Below, piece by piece: positions 44,622 to 54,262 of a stretch of DNA of 60,898 nt; the stretch's first letter is position 1, and the number at the start of each line of letters is the position of its first letter. The DNA lies in NCBI GenBank assembly GCA_028280105.1, contig JANQML010000061.1, positions 1 through 60,898 of the forward strand, given 5' to 3'. The translations under genes were made by a program, and so were the position numbers. The notes below the pieces were generated by a model. It did no database searches, was not told where the DNA came from, and saw nothing but the letters and a program-made list of their open reading frames with translations. Source of the DNA: Desulfobacula sp. (lineage in GTDB: Bacteria > Desulfobacterota > Desulfobacteria > Desulfobacterales > Desulfobacteraceae).

Positions 44622-46037
44622 TTATGACACGGCAATGCTGTTTTTATAAATATTTAATTTGCGGTGGAGCGTTTTTCGTCCGATTCCCAGAATCTTTGCA
44701 GCCTGGGTCCGGTTATTGCCGACACTGGCAAGGACCCTTAAAATATGATGTTGCTCCATTTTAGCCATTGTCCAGGTAAGCGTATCGGCATCCAAAGGGT
44801 TTAGACCGCTGTTGAACGTATCGGCCCGGCTGTTTGACGGTTCAATCGGTAAAGACGCACTGGTTAACGTATCCGTCTTTTCCATGAGAACGGCTGCGGC
44901 GATCATATTCTTAAGCTCCCTGACATTACCGTGAAAGGGATATTTCAAAAGAAAAGGTTCAAGATCCGGTGCCATCCGCAATATCCGTTTGCCGGTCTGG
45001 GCGGCATACTGGTCCATGAAAAGACGGGCCAGAGGCAGAACGTCGGCTTTTCGTTCCCGCAACGGCGGAATATCGATATGAAACATATTTAGCCGGTGAA
45101 AGAGATCCGGCCTGAATCGTTTCTTTTCAATTTCATGGGCAACATCTTTGTTGGTGGCGGCAACCATCCTGACATCCGTATCCATGGTCCGGGTACAGCC
45201 CACCCGATAAAACTCTTTTTCCTGAATCACCCGCAACAGGCCGCTTTGAAGAGAGATATCCAGATCCGTGATTTCATCTAAAAAAAGCGTCCCTGATGCA
45301 GCGATTTCAAAAAACCCTTTTTTGTCCACCGCCGCCCCGGTATAGGCCCCTTTTTTATGCCCGAACAACTCATCCTTAAAAAGGGTTTCACTCACGGCAC
45401 CCATGTTTACGGCCACAAACGGACCGTCCGACCGGTTGCTTAAGAGATGAATCTTCCTGGCCACCATCTCCTTTCCGGTCCCGGACTCACCCGTGATCAC
45501 CACGGAATAATCCGTGGGAGCCACCATCTCAATCTGCCTTAACACCCTTGCCATGGCATGGTCCACGGCCACCATATCCTCAAACACTTCCGGGTGGTTC
45601 AATTCGGACATAAACTGTTTTCGCTCATAGAGCGACAGCCCCCGGCGCAGACAATACCGTTCCATGGCCCGCTGAATAAGGATAATCAACTTTTCATACC
45701 GGACCGGTTTAGTCAGGTAATCATAGGCCCCGACTTTCATGGCGGACACGGCGGAGTCAATGTCATCGCTGGCCGTCACAATCACACACTCGGTATTAAA
45801 ATGAGCGGTTTTTATCTGCTTTAACAACTCCACCCCGGATACGTGGGGCATGATGAGGTCCACCAGGACAAACTGAAATCGATGGATTTTAAACAGATCC
45901 ATCACCTGTCCGGGATCTGAAACAAGGGCCGGTTCCGGCATGCCTGCATTCAATAATACTTCCTTGATGGTCAGCAAAAATCCCGTGTCGTCATCTACGA
46001 TCAGGATGGGGGTCTTTTTATCCGGTATATGCTGCAC
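44622..46037 (-). CDS. NtrC-family sigma-54-dependent response regulator
   Basis: A 471-residue activator. The receiver (about 10-125) has phosphoacceptor D60 in VLVDLIMPHVSG. The AAA+ domain has Walker A GESGTGKE (183-190), the sigma-54-contact loop as GAYTGA (230-235; Tyr for the usual Phe, a known variant) and LFLDEITDLDISLQSGLLRV. A Fis-type helix-turn-helix is at the C-terminus (NRTQAAKILGIGRKTLHRKL). The start is GTG 46037 with AAAGGAGG six bases upstream. It lies 62 bases after the giant kinase gene and before the symporter gene with its sigma-54 promoter. I infer the chain kinase to regulator to symporter. Confidence 0.94.
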   Translation of the reverse strand: MQHIPDKKTPILIVDDDTGFLLTIKEVLLNAGMPEPALVSDPGQVMDLFKIHRFQFVLVDLIMPHVSGVELLKQIKTAHFNTECVIVTASDDIDSAVSAMKVGAYDYLTKPVRYEKLIILIQRAMERYCLRRGLSLYERKQFMSELNHPEVFEDMVAVDHAMARVLRQIEMVAPTDYSVVITGESGTGKEMVARKIHLLSNRSDGPFVAVNMGAVSETLFKDELFGHKKGAYTGAAVDKKGFFEIAASGTLFLDEITDLDISLQSGLLRVIQEKEFYRVGCTRTMDTDVRMVAATNKDVAHEIEKKRFRPDLFHRLNMFHIDIPPLRERKADVLPLARLFMDQYAAQTGKRILRMAPDLEPFLLKYPFHGNVRELKNMIAAAVLMEKTDTLTSASLPIEPSNSRADTFNSGLNPLDADTLTWTMAKMEQHHILRVLASVGNNRTQAAKILGIGRKTLHRKLNIYKNSIAVS

Positions 46038-46099
46038 GGCGGTCCTCCTTTACATGGTGTACCGGCCCTTTTATCATCAGGATTTATGCCATATCAGGA

Positions 46100-49000
46100 T
46101 TAAGGTATACGATCTTCGCTCAAACAGGTCAACAAATCTTCAAATTTCTCAATGGTTTTGGCGGCATGGGCGGCAATACCTGCCGGTTTTTCAGTTTGGC
46201 TCAGCTTTTCCAGGTCCCGGGCGCAACCCGCGCATTCCATGGCAAAAATACGTCCTGCCGATCCTTTCAACGTATGGGCATACCGGACAATCTCCGGAAT
46301 ATTTTCAGCGTTGAGAGCCCTTTTAAGCCCTTCCAGCTGCCCGGGAGTCTCCTGGACAAAAATATCCAGAATCCGTTTTAACAAGGTTTCGTTACCGCCC
46401 AGAGAGGCCAGTGCCCGGCCCCGGTCCAGGAAACAGTTCTGGTTTTCTTTTGATGGGCTTGACGCCAGGGAGCCCATGGTTTTATCCGGTTGAACCGATT
46501 TGGCCGGCTCTGTCTTTTCCCAGCCCGGACAAAACCGGCTGATCACCCGGATCAGATGATCCGGATCAACGGGTTTGGCAATAAATTCGTCCATGCCTGC
46601 AACCCGGCTTCTCCTTTTGAATTCTTCAAGCACATGGGCGGACATGGCAATAATCGGCACCTGGTTGTTTTTTGGACCGGCTGCACCGTTTCTGATGGCG
46701 GTACAGGCCGAAAGCCCGTCCATCCGGGGCATTTCAATATCCATAAAGACCAGGTCCACGGGTTTGTTTTTCAATATATCAATGGCTTTTTTCCCGTCAT
46801 CAACATGGATAATTTCATGATCCGTATGGCTTAAAAATAAGTGAAACACGCTTGCATTCACGGGATCATCCTCTGCAAGTAATAGGGTAAGACCCCTCTC
46901 CGGGATTTGGGGATCTGCCTGCATCCCGATGCGGGACGGCAATCGGTTCAACGGATCACAGAGATGGGAACGATCCGGTTCAAAGACTACTTCAAGGGGC
47001 AGTGTCAAATAAAATGAACTGCCCCGACCCGGATGGCTTTTCAGGTCCAGGGTCCCGTTCATGAGCTCTGCCGTCTCGCGGCAGATCGACAATCCCAAAC
47101 CGGTACCGCCGTAATTTCGGGTCACAGCGGTTTCCGCCTGGGTGAACCGTTCAAAAATGCGCTCCTGTTGATCTTTTTCAATACCGATGCCGGTATCCTT
47201 GATTGTAAAAACCAAGGTTACGGTATCAGCGCCTTTTATTTTCTGCGGCTCAGAAGATACCGGACGGACACTGAGGTCAACCCCTCCGGTATGGGTGAAT
47301 TTTACGGCATTGGAAATCAGATTTCCCAGCACCTGCTGAAGCCGGACCGGGTCTGTCCGGACCGTCAACGGCAGGTTGCCGTCCGTGATAAGATTAAACC
47401 AGAGCCCTTTTTCACCGGCAAGGAATTTCCAGGTATGTTCCATACGGGTTAAAAGCGCCTGAAGATGAAACACCTTGTTTTGAATCCGCATCTTTCCGGC
47501 TTCAATGGTTGAAAAATCCAAAATATCGGTAATAACGTCCAGCAGGTGAAGGGCGGAATCCTTAACCATGGTCAGATTTTTTTTGTGCTGTAAATTACGG
47601 GTGGATCGCAATGTCATCTCCGTCATACCCAGTATGGCGTTTAACGGTGTCCGGACCTCATGGCTCAGACCGGCTAAAAACTTTGTCTTGTTCAGGTTGG
47701 CTGCCTCCGCCGCCTGCCTCCGTTTTCTGATTTGGCGATTCCAGAATAAAAAGAGCCCGGCTAAAAGCAGTGAACCGATTCCGATCTTTATAAACAATTC
47801 CCTGATATAGGCGGTATTCACCTGGTGCTCAAACCGGACGGAAAACCACTTTTGACGAATCCGGTCATGCTCTGCATCCGAGATACCGGCGATACCCTTG
47901 TTTAAAATACTGACCAGTTCGGGCCAGTCCTTCCGGACACTGAAGGTGAGACCGGTACCGGAAAAGTCTGTTGCCGCAGCCACTTTTAACCCGTGATGAT
48001 TCCGGTCCTGGATCTGATAACCGGCCACTGCCAGGTTTTCCACATATCCATGGGCTTTGCCGGATACCACCGCATCCAGCCCCTCCCGGGCGGTGCGGAC
48101 TTCCATAATGCGGATTTCCGGATGACTCCGCCGAATGCCGTCCATGATGGCATATCGTCCGATGACCGCCATGGTTTTCCCGTAAAAATCACGGATCCCG
48201 CCGATCAAAGGGGCCTGCTGCTTATTAATAATCACCCATGGAAATTCAAGGTAGGGCCGGGTTTTAAGCATGTCCGGCAAATCCGGTTCAAAGGAGGCGG
48301 CCGACGGAATCACATCAAACCGGGCATAGTCCTTTTTTAAGCGTTTCTCCGGCATCGGCAGGGTTTCGACCAAGGTCATATTCAATCCCAATCTCCGGTT
48401 CAAAAGATCGACATAATCCGAGACCATTCCTCTGTAAGAACGATTTGACTCCATGAATTCAAAGGGCAGCCAATCCGGATTCACCCCCAGCCGGATCGGC
48501 GGGTTCAGATCATAATGCTGCAATAACCACTTCTTTTCATCTCCTGTCAGCAATATCCGGTGGTTTTCCGAATTAAAGACCCGGACCTGGCGGTCTTTTA
48601 ACCACCGGGATTCGATGCGGATTCGTTCTTCCTGTTCAATCGCATCAAACCCCTCTTCAATCAATTTGATCAATTCAGGATTAAAATTTCGGATCACCCC
48701 GCCCATCGGCTGCTGAAACAGGGGATACGAACTCTGGATAAAGGAATCCGGAAGCCCCAGCCGGTCGGGCAGTACAGCCATTTCCTGGGGGAGTGCCAAA
48801 AAACCGTCTATCTTTCCACCTGCTGCAGCAAGAATCATCTGACGGGTGGTATCAAACGCGTTGATCCGGATTCCCGGCCGGTTTTCTGTCAGCCACTCCT
48901 CTTCCCTGGAAGCCGAGACCACCCCGAGCACCGATTGGGCGGAGAGCATATCCGGTTGACGGGCAAATGTACTTTTATGCCGGTATAGATACCAGTTCAA

Positions 49001-50776
49001 CCGGTAAAACGGTTGAGTTTTCTGCGCCCACCCGGATGTGGATCTTGCCGGCGGCAGGAACGAAACCACGTCCACAATGCCGTCTTTTAGCGCATGAACG
49101 GCCGCCACCCTGTCGTACATCCTGAAAGCCACCGGTTTTCCCGTTTTTTGAGACCAGCTCTCCCACATATCGATAAAAAGACCCGAGGGTTTGCCTTCGG
49201 CGCTGAGCATGGAAAAGGGGGGAAAGGCCCGGGCGGTTGCAATGACAAGACCGTCTTTCCGGATAAGATCGGACGCCCCCATCCATCTTCTTTCAATGGC
49301 GGCCCGCTCTTCCGCCGTAATCCTTTCAAACCCGGCGTTAATCTGCTCAACCAGGGAGATATTGCCTTCCTTAACCGCGGAATAAAACGGTTTTTTATAC
49401 AGCGGATGGGCCGGATGGTATCGGAATTCAGGCAGGAGATTCATTCGCTCCAGAAAATAAAGCGCTGTTGGCGTATCGCAGATAAAGACCCGCACATCCC
49501 CGTTTGCGACGCCTTCAAACAACGCCTTATGGCTGTCATATTTTTTTATGGCGGCACCGGGCAGCTCCCGGTTTACAAATTCAACCGCATAATCCTGATC
49601 CAGGATTCCGATTTGAAACCCCCTGAGATCTTCCAGGTTTTTAAGTCCGAATATGGATTCATGAAAAAAGAAATGGGTTTCGCAATCACTGAGCACACCG
49701 GCATAATCAAGGAACCGGTCCCGCTGAACGGAAAAAAAACATCCGGCATGAACATCTGCCTGCCCGGATTTCACCATGGCAAGGCTCTCAGCCCAGGGAG
49801 CCGATATAAACGCCACTTCAATGCCTGTTTTCTTTGACCAGAGTTTCCACAGGTCAATAAAGTATCCCACGGCATGCCCCTCGTCATCCGCAAAATGAAA
49901 CGGCATGTTATCAATACTTGTTGCGATCTTCAGTTTGACAGGCCGGGGCCGAAACAGATGCGGTTCAACTTTCCCGGTCCAGTCCCGGACAATCCTGAGG
50001 GTTTCCTCCGGTCGAATCAGGGCCAGCCCCTTGTCTACCTGTTGGATGAGTTCCCTGCGTCCGTGCTTCACGCCGGCAACCAACGGTTTGGTATACATGG
50101 GATCCTCAAGCCGGGTCAGCCGATCCAATCCATTGTGCTTGGCAATGTAGGTGGATGCCACCGGCCCTTCCATAAGAAATGCCTGTATATCTCCGTTGAT
50201 TGCCGCTTTCACCAGGCTTTCATGATCTTTGTAAAGGATGGGATTCAGTGTCGGCAGGTGCTGTTTTAAATAGATCCGGGTAAAATCCTTTGCCACGACG
50301 CCGGTTGATAACCCAGCGATATCATCGATTTTATCCACATCGGCTGCTTTTTTATCCGATCCGTGCAGTTTGCCGATATACAGATAGGTGCTCAGGTTCA
50401 TCAGAGGGGTTGAAAAATGGTATCTGTTTTCCCGGTCCGCGGTCCGGTACATAAAGGCATTGATGTCGATGAGACCCGATGCCGTCTTTTTCATGGCCGC
50501 TTCACGGGGAAGGAGGACAAACTCCACCGACGTGCCGGTTTTAGAAGACCATTGTTCCCATATGTCAATCAGAATCCCCCGGGGCTCTCTTTTAGCGCCT
50601 TCAAACGAGAACGGCATATATCGGCTGTAAGCAATTTTCAGCGGTCCGGATCGTTTTTCTCCCGAATCGCTGAAAGCAATTCCGCATAAGGTCCACAACA
50701 GAAACAAAACCGCAAAAAAGGCTGGAATTATAACCGGCGACCTTTTTTGCGGTCTGTATATCTGTGGAATCAACAT
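46100..50776 (-). CDS. Giant hybrid kinase with four tandem periplasmic binding domains
   Basis: A 1558-residue sensor. After a signal/membrane segment (about 14-36) come four family-3 solute-binding domains: about 45-270, 280-500, 508-727 and 755-980. The first three share a near-identical signature (GILIDIWEQWSSKTG, GYFIDLWKLWSKKTG, GLFIDMWESWSQKTG) and so arose by internal duplication; the fourth is more distant (MVSDYVDLLNRRLG). A membrane helix (about 995-1012) leads directly to HisKA with H1039 (LSHEVRTPLN), HATPase (DTGIGI, GGTGLGLSI), a receiver with D1346 (FMDIEMPRMDG) and HPt with H1501 (HTLKGSAG). The layout is BvgS-like but with four instead of two binding lobes and no PAS linker. 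It probably reads amino acids and signals to the sigma-54 regulator that follows. Confidence 0.93.
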   Translation of the reverse strand: MLIPQIYRPQKRSPVIIPAFFAVLFLLWTLCGIAFSDSGEKRSGPLKIAYSRYMPFSFEGAKREPRGILIDIWEQWSSKTGTSVEFVLLPREAAMKKTASGLIDINAFMYRTADRENRYHFSTPLMNLSTYLYIGKLHGSDKKAADVDKIDDIAGLSTGVVAKDFTRIYLKQHLPTLNPILYKDHESLVKAAINGDIQAFLMEGPVASTYIAKHNGLDRLTRLEDPMYTKPLVAGVKHGRRELIQQVDKGLALIRPEETLRIVRDWTGKVEPHLFRPRPVKLKIATSIDNMPFHFADDEGHAVGYFIDLWKLWSKKTGIEVAFISAPWAESLAMVKSGQADVHAGCFFSVQRDRFLDYAGVLSDCETHFFFHESIFGLKNLEDLRGFQIGILDQDYAVEFVNRELPGAAIKKYDSHKALFEGVANGDVRVFICDTPTALYFLERMNLLPEFRYHPAHPLYKKPFYSAVKEGNISLVEQINAGFERITAEERAAIERRWMGASDLIRKDGLVIATARAFPPFSMLSAEGKPSGLFIDMWESWSQKTGKPVAFRMYDRVAAVHALKDGIVDVVSFLPPARSTSGWAQKTQPFYRLNWYLYRHKSTFARQPDMLSAQSVLGVVSASREEEWLTENRPGIRINAFDTTRQMILAAAGGKIDGFLALPQEMAVLPDRLGLPDSFIQSSYPLFQQPMGGVIRNFNPELIKLIEEGFDAIEQEERIRIESRWLKDRQVRVFNSENHRILLTGDEKKWLLQHYDLNPPIRLGVNPDWLPFEFMESNRSYRGMVSDYVDLLNRRLGLNMTLVETLPMPEKRLKKDYARFDVIPSAASFEPDLPDMLKTRPYLEFPWVIINKQQAPLIGGIRDFYGKTMAVIGRYAIMDGIRRSHPEIRIMEVRTAREGLDAVVSGKAHGYVENLAVAGYQIQDRNHHGLKVAAATDFSGTGLTFSVRKDWPELVSILNKGIAGISDAEHDRIRQKWFSVRFEHQVNTAYIRELFIKIGIGSLLLAGLFLFWNRQIRKRRQAAEAANLNKTKFLAGLSHEVRTPLNAILGMTEMTLRSTRNLQHKKNLTMVKDSALHLLDVITDILDFSTIEAGKMRIQNKVFHLQALLTRMEHTWKFLAGEKGLWFNLITDGNLPLTVRTDPVRLQQVLGNLISNAVKFTHTGGVDLSVRPVSSEPQKIKGADTVTLVFTIKDTGIGIEKDQQERIFERFTQAETAVTRNYGGTGLGLSICRETAELMNGTLDLKSHPGRGSSFYLTLPLEVVFEPDRSHLCDPLNRLPSRIGMQADPQIPERGLTLLLAEDDPVNASVFHLFLSHTDHEIIHVDDGKKAIDILKNKPVDLVFMDIEMPRMDGLSACTAIRNGAAGPKNNQVPIIAMSAHVLEEFKRRSRVAGMDEFIAKPVDPDHLIRVISRFCPGWEKTEPAKSVQPDKTMGSLASSPSKENQNCFLDRGRALASLGGNETLLKRILDIFVQETPGQLEGLKRALNAENIPEIVRYAHTLKGSAGRIFAMECAGCARDLEKLSQTEKPAGIAAHAAKTIEKFEDLLTCLSEDRIP

Positions 50777-50865
50777 CTTCTGTCTATGCGTTTTCCTTTA
50801 TCAATCTTTTGAATGCCGCGCATTCACCTGCACCAAACCGTATAAAGAACCAAGAGATATCCGAA

Positions 50866-52299
50866 CTAACCGTGTAACGGGATGCCCACTGCCTTGGAGG
50901 CCACCTCGCCCATGATTTCAGCCAGGGTGGGGTGGGCATGGATGGTATGGGCAATTTCTCCGGCGGTCAATCCTTTCTCAACGGCGAGGGTGGCTTCGCT
51001 GATCAGATCCGTGGCATGGGGACCGATCATGTGAACACCCAGGACCTTTTCACTCCCTTTTTCAACAATCATCTTGGCTTCCCCTGCAATCTCCCCGACT
51101 GCCTGGGCTTTTCCCAGCACCCTGAAGTTGGTGGTGGCGGTTTTTACATCCATGCCCTTTGCCACGGCTTCTCCTTCACTTAAACCCACCGTTCCGATTT
51201 CAGGCATGGTAAAGATGGCACCGGGCACGGCATTATAAGCCATTTTGCTCTCAAACCCCATGGCGTTTTCAGCCGCCACCAGCCCTTCATGGGAAGCGAC
51301 ATGGGCCAGCATGACCCGGGACGGGCCTAAAATATCACCAATGGCAAATACATTATCCAGCCGGGTCCTCATACCGTCATCCACATCGATCCAACCCGGC
51401 CCCCGGGTTTCAAGACCGATGGTTTCAAGCCCCAGATCCCCGGACAATGGGGTTCGGCCGATGCAAACAGCCATCTGCTGGGAAGTAATCGTATCGGATT
51501 TAGGGGGCTTGGCTTTGACATTATCCGTAAACGGGCTCAAGGCAAGAGAGATGGTTGTTCCCTGTCCCGAGGTGTCACAGGCAGTCACAACCGTGTCACA
51601 AAAAACTTTAATTTTGCGTTTTTTCATTTCACGGAGAAGCAGTTTTGAGACGGATGCGTCCACAGAGGGAAGCGGTAAAAGGCGGGACATGGCTTCAACC
51701 ACCGTCACCTTTGTACCCAATGCTGAAAAAATAGAGGCAAATTCACACCCGATAACACCACCCCCTACGATGGTAAGGGATTCCGGAATCTGATCCATTG
51801 TCAGAATATCATTGGAAGAAAGGATCTTTTTCCCATCAAAGGGAAAGTCATCCACATTCATGGGCCGGGTACCTGCGGCAATGATCAGCTTGTCATATTC
51901 CACGGTTTTACCTGTACCGTCATTTGCCGTTACCTGAACGGTTCCAGGACCGCTTATTTTTCCGGTTCCCCTTTCCACCGTGATACCGCGTGATTGCAAA
52001 AGCGAGGCAATGCCTTTTCTCTGGGACTCAAGAATCGTCTCTTTTTTTGCCATTATCCCTTTCATATCCGGCCGGATACTGCCGTCGATATCAATACCGT
52101 AGGCGGCGGCACCCATACATTTAAGAAAGATCTCTGCTGAATTTTTCATAATTTTTGACGGTATACATCCCCAGTTGAGGCAGGTCCCGCCCAGATTTTC
52201 TTTTTCAACAACCGTCACCGCAGCTCCCAGACCGGCAGCCCGGATGCCTGCAATGTATCCCCCCGGCCCCCCGCCTATGATAACTATTTTTTTTGACAT
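50866..52299 (-). CDS. lpdA: Dihydrolipoyl dehydrogenase (L protein)
   Basis: A 477-residue FAD flavoprotein disulfide reductase that reoxidises dihydrolipoyl groups with NAD+. FAD motif VIIGGGPGGYIAGIRAA; redox-active C40 and C45 in GGTCLNWGCIPSK; NAD motif VGGGVIGCEFASIF; FAIGD; and the C-terminal catalytic HAHPTLAEIMGE. ATG 52299 is preferred because AAGGAG lies nine bases upstream, while the frame opens at 52338. It is divergent from gcvT, so it is very likely the L protein of the glycine cleavage complex encoded on the other side. Confidence 0.95.
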   Translation of the reverse strand: MSKKIVIIGGGPGGYIAGIRAAGLGAAVTVVEKENLGGTCLNWGCIPSKIMKNSAEIFLKCMGAAAYGIDIDGSIRPDMKGIMAKKETILESQRKGIASLLQSRGITVERGTGKISGPGTVQVTANDGTGKTVEYDKLIIAAGTRPMNVDDFPFDGKKILSSNDILTMDQIPESLTIVGGGVIGCEFASIFSALGTKVTVVEAMSRLLPLPSVDASVSKLLLREMKKRKIKVFCDTVVTACDTSGQGTTISLALSPFTDNVKAKPPKSDTITSQQMAVCIGRTPLSGDLGLETIGLETRGPGWIDVDDGMRTRLDNVFAIGDILGPSRVMLAHVASHEGLVAAENAMGFESKMAYNAVPGAIFTMPEIGTVGLSEGEAVAKGMDVKTATTNFRVLGKAQAVGEIAGEAKMIVEKGSEKVLGVHMIGPHATDLISEATLAVEKGLTAGEIAHTIHAHPTLAEIMGEVASKAVGIPLHG

Positions 52300-52581
52300 A
52301 TCATGCTTCTCCTTACTATAATACAGATCACTGGACATCTATTATTTACTGTTCCCGGATTCACAACCCATATACCGAGGTTTTTCATGGATTTTCAAGG
52401 GATAAATTAGATTTTAGCGGTTTAAAATTATTCATTTGACTTTTTCATAAGCAAAAGATATTTTCAATATAAAATTAAAATTTTTATGTTTTCATAATTT
52501 TTAATAAAAAAAATATATAAAAACCAAAATACCACGCCACCCAGATTCTCAATCCAACAACTAATAATAAAGGTAAACACC

Positions 52582-53832
52582 ATGAACACCCCGCTTAAAC
52601 AAACACCATTACATGAATGGCACGTCACCGCCGGTGCAAATATGGCAAACTTCGGCGGGTACGATATGCCGCTCTGGTATGAAACCGGTGTCAAAACCGA
52701 ACACCTGGCCGTTCTCACATCCGCAGGTATCTTTGATACCAGCCATATGGCCTGCATTTCAGTGATTGGCGATCCGGCGTTTGAACTTCTCAACTACTGT
52801 TTTACCCGGGATCTGGGTCCGCTGAAGCAGGGCCGCTGCGTATACGGTGCTTTTCTAAATGCCGATGGCCATTGTATTGATGATGCCATTGTCTACAAGT
52901 TTTCCGACACCCGTTTCATGATCTGTGTCAATGCCGGAATGGGGGCTGCCATCACCCGCCATCTTGAAGAACAGACATCAGGCAGGACGGTCGAGATCAC
53001 CGACTTGTCAGGAAAAATAGCCAAAGTCGATATCCAGGGATTTAATTCGGCCCGGGTCCTGTCCCGGGTGATCGCGTCTCCCGAAAAAGTCTTTAACGGA
53101 ATGCCTTATTTTTCGTTTAAAGGACATTTTGATCCGTCGCAACCGTCTGCCGACCCGGTCAGTCTCAACACCGGTACACCAGTTCTGTTATCCCGGTCCG
53201 GGTATACCGGCGAATTCGGGTTTGAAATTTTTATTTCCCCGGATGCGGTTGTCGAATTGTGGACCACCTTGTTAACCCAGGGAAAGGCTTTCGGCATTAC
53301 CGCTTGCGGCCTGGGAGCGCGGGATTCGCTGAGAGCCGGTGCCTGTCTGCCCCTTTCCCATCAGGATATCGGTGATTACAAGTTCATGAATCACCCGTGG
53401 GAGTTTGCCCTGCCCTACACCAACGATAAAAAGGGGTTTTCCAAAGCATTTCTGGGTGACACCGCCCTCATTGCCGAACCCGGTGACCTATTTGTTTTTC
53501 CATTTGCAGGGGACACCTTAAGAAAAGTGGCGGCCGGAAAAGAGACCGGGGTCTATGACTCAAATAACGATCGGATCGGTCACGTGCTGACATGTGCCAC
53601 CGATATGGGAACCACCTGGCACGATAACCGGCTTGTCAGCATTGCCACCCCCGATCTTCCGGATCAGATTCGGATCAAAGGAATCAGCTGCGGGTTTGTT
53701 ATGGTGAATAAACCGCTTGAGAAAGGGACCCGCCTCAAGTTGACCGAGGGCAAACGTTCGATTACCGTGACCGTTGTCAGTGATGTCCGGCCGGACAGAA
53801 CCGCCAGAAAAAAACTAAGTCATTTTATTTAG
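52582..53832 (+). CDS. gcvT: Aminomethyltransferase GcvT (glycine cleavage T protein), divergent
   Basis: A 416-residue folate-dependent enzyme that takes the aminomethyl group from H protein, releasing ammonia and 5,10-methylene-THF. The N-terminal part is typical: FGGYDMPLWYETGVKTEH, GIFDTSHMACI and HCIDDAIVY, with the catalytic acidic region, then YTGEFGFEI and ARDSLRAGACLPLSHQDI. It is about 50 residues longer than usual; the extra length is in the C-terminal third (about 280-330). The 282-base gap back to lpdA is AT-rich; I looked for a glycine riboswitch there and saw none. First gene of gcvT-gcvH-gcvPA-gcvPB-lipB-lipA. Confidence 0.92.
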   Translation: MNTPLKQTPLHEWHVTAGANMANFGGYDMPLWYETGVKTEHLAVLTSAGIFDTSHMACISVIGDPAFELLNYCFTRDLGPLKQGRCVYGAFLNADGHCIDDAIVYKFSDTRFMICVNAGMGAAITRHLEEQTSGRTVEITDLSGKIAKVDIQGFNSARVLSRVIASPEKVFNGMPYFSFKGHFDPSQPSADPVSLNTGTPVLLSRSGYTGEFGFEIFISPDAVVELWTTLLTQGKAFGITACGLGARDSLRAGACLPLSHQDIGDYKFMNHPWEFALPYTNDKKGFSKAFLGDTALIAEPGDLFVFPFAGDTLRKVAAGKETGVYDSNNDRIGHVLTCATDMGTTWHDNRLVSIATPDLPDQIRIKGISCGFVMVNKPLEKGTRLKLTEGKRSITVTVVSDVRPDRTARKKLSHFI

Positions 53833-53858
53833 CCAATTAAAAAAGGAGAGTATCAGCC

Positions 53859-54257
53859 ATGAAAGAGATCAATGACCTGAATTTACCCGAAGATGTGAAG
53901 TACACCAAAGACCATGAATGGGCCAGGCCTGAAAATGATGTGGTCACCATCGGGATTAACGATTATGCACAGGATCAGTTGGGTGAGATCGTATTTGTGG
54001 AGCTGCCTGAAGAAGGCGACACCTTTTCCCGTGAAGATGAATTCGGCAGTGTCGAATCGGTGAAGGCCGTGTCTGAGTTGTACATCCCCATTTCAGGTGA
54101 AATTGTGGCCGTCAACCCGGATCTTGAAGATTCTCCCGAACTGGTGAATGAAGATTGTTACCAGGGGGGGTGGCTCGTTCGAGTCAAACCGGATGATCCG
54201 TCTGAGATCGATGCGTTAATGGACAAAGCCGCTTATTTAGACATGCTGAAAGGATAA
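53859..54257 (+). CDS. gcvH: Glycine cleavage H protein
   Basis: A 132-residue lipoyl carrier that shuttles the aminomethyl group among P, T and L proteins. The lipoylated lysine is K69 in GSVESVKAVSELY. The family start YTKDHEWARPEND and the end YLDMLKG are clear. AAGGAGA precedes the ATG. It lies 26 bases after gcvT and five bases before gcvPA. Its lipoyl group is presumably made by LipB and LipA encoded in the same operon. Confidence 0.97.
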   Translation: MKEINDLNLPEDVKYTKDHEWARPENDVVTIGINDYAQDQLGEIVFVELPEEGDTFSREDEFGSVESVKAVSELYIPISGEIVAVNPDLEDSPELVNEDCYQGGWLVRVKPDDPSEIDALMDKAAYLDMLKG

Positions 54258-54262
54258 ATCCC

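Noticed and set aside
52300..52581. Possible glycine riboswitch before gcvT
   Set aside because: The region is AT-rich and I could not find the conserved GGAGA-type and GCACCG-type blocks of the tandem aptamer.
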